Assembly: GCA_963720645.1 (NCBI GenBank)
Contig: CAVRFX010000024.1
Location: forward strand, 62,001-126,000
Source: RYN-230 sp963720645
GTDB taxonomy: Bacteria > Actinomycetota > Actinomycetes > Streptosporangiales > Streptosporangiaceae
Direction of reading: 5' to 3'
DNA: 64,000 nucleotides
Below, piece after piece: positions 62,506 through 64,000 of the stretch (its first letter is position 1; each line of letters opens with the position of its first letter). The notes beneath the pieces are model-generated. The model did not search any database, was not told the DNA's origin, and was given only the letters and a program-made list of their open reading frames with translations. The position numbers and the translations under genes are program-made.

Positions 62506-63705
62506 GTGGTGGGCGGCCAGCCGGCTACCTCCCAGCGCCGCGGCCGCGGCGCCGCCTGGCTGGCCTGCGCCGCGGTCACGGCGGCGCTCGTGACCGCCTG
62601 CTCCAGCTCGCCATCCCCGGCCGCCACCAGCTCACCCGTCGCGCAGGCGACCGCGTCATCCCCGGCCAGCAGCCCGGCAGCCTCCCCCTCCCTGGCGGCA
62701 TCGAGCCCGGCACCGGCCCCTTCCGCGCCGCTTCCCGCCTACTGCCGGGACGGGGGCCCCCGGCTCTGGGCCCACCTGGCCAGCTGCGGGTGGCCCGGCC
62801 CGGGAAACACCGGGCCCGACCGGTCGCAGTGCCCGGGCGGCCGGCTCACCGCGAACAGCGGCAGCCTCACCAGGGTCATCCGGATCACCGCGCCGGACAC
62901 CGTGATCTCCTGCCAGGACATTCAGGGCATGCTCGATATCGAGGCACAGAATGTCACCGTCAAGAACAGCGTTATCGAATCCAGCAGCGGGAAAACCGGT
63001 GAAGCCGCGAACGGTACCGCCGGGATAAAGATTGAGGATGGCGCCAGCGCGGTCATTGACCAGGTAAGAATCAATGGCGACGACGGGGTGCACGCCTGCG
63101 TCTGGGATCAGGGCACCAGTGAGATCGTGAACGCGGTGGACTGCTACGGGGCCGACGATGGCGTTTGGAGCTGGGCCGACAGTAGTTATTCGAGCACCAC
63201 CGGCGATCATTTCGTCGTGGAGAACAGCTATTTCCACGACTTCACCACCCGGACCTCCAACGGCCACGAGGACGGCTACCAGACCGAGGGCGCGAGCGAC
63301 GGGATCATCCAGCACAACACCTACCAGATGACCATCGGCGCCGACAGCGCGGTGGCCATCTGGGACTCGCTGCGCTCTTCCCGCAACATCAAAGTGGACG
63401 GCAACCTCATCACCGGCGGGGGCTTCGCCATCTACGCCGAGGACTACAACCCGGGCGACGGCGGGCCAGGCGACCCGCCTGCCTCCGGCGGATTTTCCGT
63501 CACCGATATCAGGTTCATCAACAATGTGTTCAGCACCGGCGCGGACGGCTGTGTTGGCCAATTCGGCACCTGGTTCGACCGGCCTGGCTGGACTTATGAC
63601 GGGGGCCCGACGGATGGCTGGCACCGGCACGGCAACACGGTCCTCGAGACCGGGCAGAACGTGGACAATGGCAATCCGTCCGGTAACGGTTCGTCCTGTG
63701 GCTGA
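62506..63705 (+). CDS. Beta-helix lipoprotein 2
   Basis: The protein is 399 residues. A basic start and hydrophobic stretch lead to a lipobox ending at Cys32 (ALVTACSSS), then a Ser/Pro/Ala linker to about residue 75. YCRDGGPRLWAHLASCGWPG follows, and from about 120 a right-handed beta-helix: VIRITAPDTVISCQDIQGML, DIEAQNVTVKNSVIESSSG, GIKIEDGASAVIDQVRINGD, and GIIQHNTYQMTIGADSAVAI. The motif CGWP...NTGP is similar to CGYPDAVNSGVP of the first helix protein. It would be a surface lipoprotein. A lyase, a binding protein or a carbohydrate-processing role are all possible. The start GTG has weak ribosome binding sequence. Confidence 0.85.
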   Translation: MVGGQPATSQRRGRGAAWLACAAVTAALVTACSSSPSPAATSSPVAQATASSPASSPAASPSLAASSPAPAPSAPLPAYCRDGGPRLWAHLASCGWPGPGNTGPDRSQCPGGRLTANSGSLTRVIRITAPDTVISCQDIQGMLDIEAQNVTVKNSVIESSSGKTGEAANGTAGIKIEDGASAVIDQVRINGDDGVHACVWDQGTSEIVNAVDCYGADDGVWSWADSSYSSTTGDHFVVENSYFHDFTTRTSNGHEDGYQTEGASDGIIQHNTYQMTIGADSAVAIWDSLRSSRNIKVDGNLITGGGFAIYAEDYNPGDGGPGDPPASGGFSVTDIRFINNVFSTGADGCVGQFGTWFDRPGWTYDGGPTDGWHRHGNTVLETGQNVDNGNPSGNGSSCG

Positions 63706-63857
63706 GAATCACCGGTCCCGCCGTGGAGGGCCCGGTAGTCTGACATGCACGGCATTACGGATATGCGAATCGATCCGGCCGCGGCGGGGCATGCGGGCGG
63801 GCTGGGACCGGTGGTGGGGATGAAGATGCCGACGACGGCGCCGATGACGGTGACAGC

Positions 63858-64000
63858 GTGACCGCGGTAGCCGAGCGCCCGGCGGCGTCCGGGCCGGATG
63901 CCGCGACTCAGGACGGGCCGCCCCGGAAGCGGCGCATCGACGCGGTCACCATCCTGAGCTTGTACACGCTGCTGCTCATGGGCATCCCGTTCGACGCTGG
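63858..64000 (+). CDS. Start of a membrane protein, possibly O-antigen ligase/polymerase, cut by window end
   Basis: GTG 63858 opens VTAVAERPAASGPDAATQDG, a cytoplasmic acidic/Pro-rich start, then PPRKRRIDAVTILSLYTLLL and MGIPFDA, the beginning of a first span after a basic patch. The pattern (KRRIDAVTILSLY) resembles the N-terminus of actinobacterial polysaccharide polymerase or ligase-like proteins, which would fit the locus. Only 47 codons are in the window, so this is a guess from context. Confidence 0.35.
   Translation, partial: MTAVAERPAASGPDAATQDGPPRKRRIDAVTILSLYTLLLMGIPFDA

Noticed and set aside
1..64000. Antiviral defence, toxin-antitoxin, prophage or transposon genes
   Set aside because: I looked for helicase/nuclease, transposase, integrase and phage structural motifs in the plausible frames and saw none. 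The only partition-like pair is listed separately.

Overview
The window is about 70% GC chromosomal DNA of a filamentous-type actinobacterium (Actinomycetota). The evidence is the codon bias, frequent GTG starts, a complete 14-gene nuo operon beside menaquinone genes, KorAB-type 2-oxoacid:ferredoxin oxidoreductase, and a class II tRNA-Tyr next to yajQ. The order tRNA-Tyr / yajQ / extra nuo genes / korAB / polyprenyl synthase / nuoN-A / menG matches what I recall from streptomycetes, so the left two thirds looks like conserved core chromosome with local insertions. I cannot name the genus.

Layout. 1-2085: 3' part of a beta-propeller plus peptide-binding-protein hybrid gene, broken by many frameshifts. 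2.6-5.2 kb: tRNA-Tyr, yajQ and a compact nuoB2-nuoC2-nuoI2 trio. 5.4-8.4 kb: korA-korB, divergent from the trio across a shared intergenic region with a TGTGA-N6-TCACT box. 8.4-18.1 kb: a crotonase, a DUF4234-like membrane protein, a phosphate-type MFS permease, a DHA2-type MFS exporter, a secreted glutamic (G1) peptidase, a VOC protein, a ParA/ribbon-helix-helix pair and an SDR. 18.6-23.6 kb: a five-gene branched-chain-amino-acid-type ABC uptake operon ending in an 84-bp triplicate repeat. 23.8-43.6 kb: the respiratory block (polyprenyl diphosphate synthase, nuoN to nuoA, a geranylgeranyl-reductase-family flavoprotein, menG), all on the minus strand. A perfect Rex-type operator lies just upstream of the flavoprotein-nuo unit. 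43.8-49.2 kb: an S9 peptidase, then cysN-cysD-cysQ. 49.2-64 kb: an exopolysaccharide locus with a polyprenyl-phosphate sugar transferase, four further glycosyltransferases, a Gfo/Idh/MocA dehydrogenase, a DegT aminotransferase, two tandem flippases, two secreted beta-helix proteins and the start of a probable polymerase or ligase.

How it fits together. Complex I passes electrons to menaquinone. The prenyl chain (polyprenyl synthase), ring methylation (MenG) and possibly side-chain reduction (the flavoprotein) are encoded around it, and the operator suggests control by the NADH/NAD+ ratio. KorAB makes reduced ferredoxin, and the adjacent nuoB2-C2-I2 trio keeps all its Fe-S cysteines, so a ferredoxin link is a reasonable guess. 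The polysaccharide genes suggest a Wzx/Wzy-type surface glycan with an amino sugar; cysQDN follows the priming transferase with only a 40-bp gap.

Caveat. Many genes carry one-base frameshifts in short G or C runs, densest at 0-2 kb and 53-60.5 kb, while family motifs continue intact on both sides. Sequencing or assembly indels explain this at least as well as real decay, so 'pseudogene' here means 'reading frame broken in this sequence'. No rRNA, CRISPR array, insertion sequence, prophage or recognised defence system was seen.
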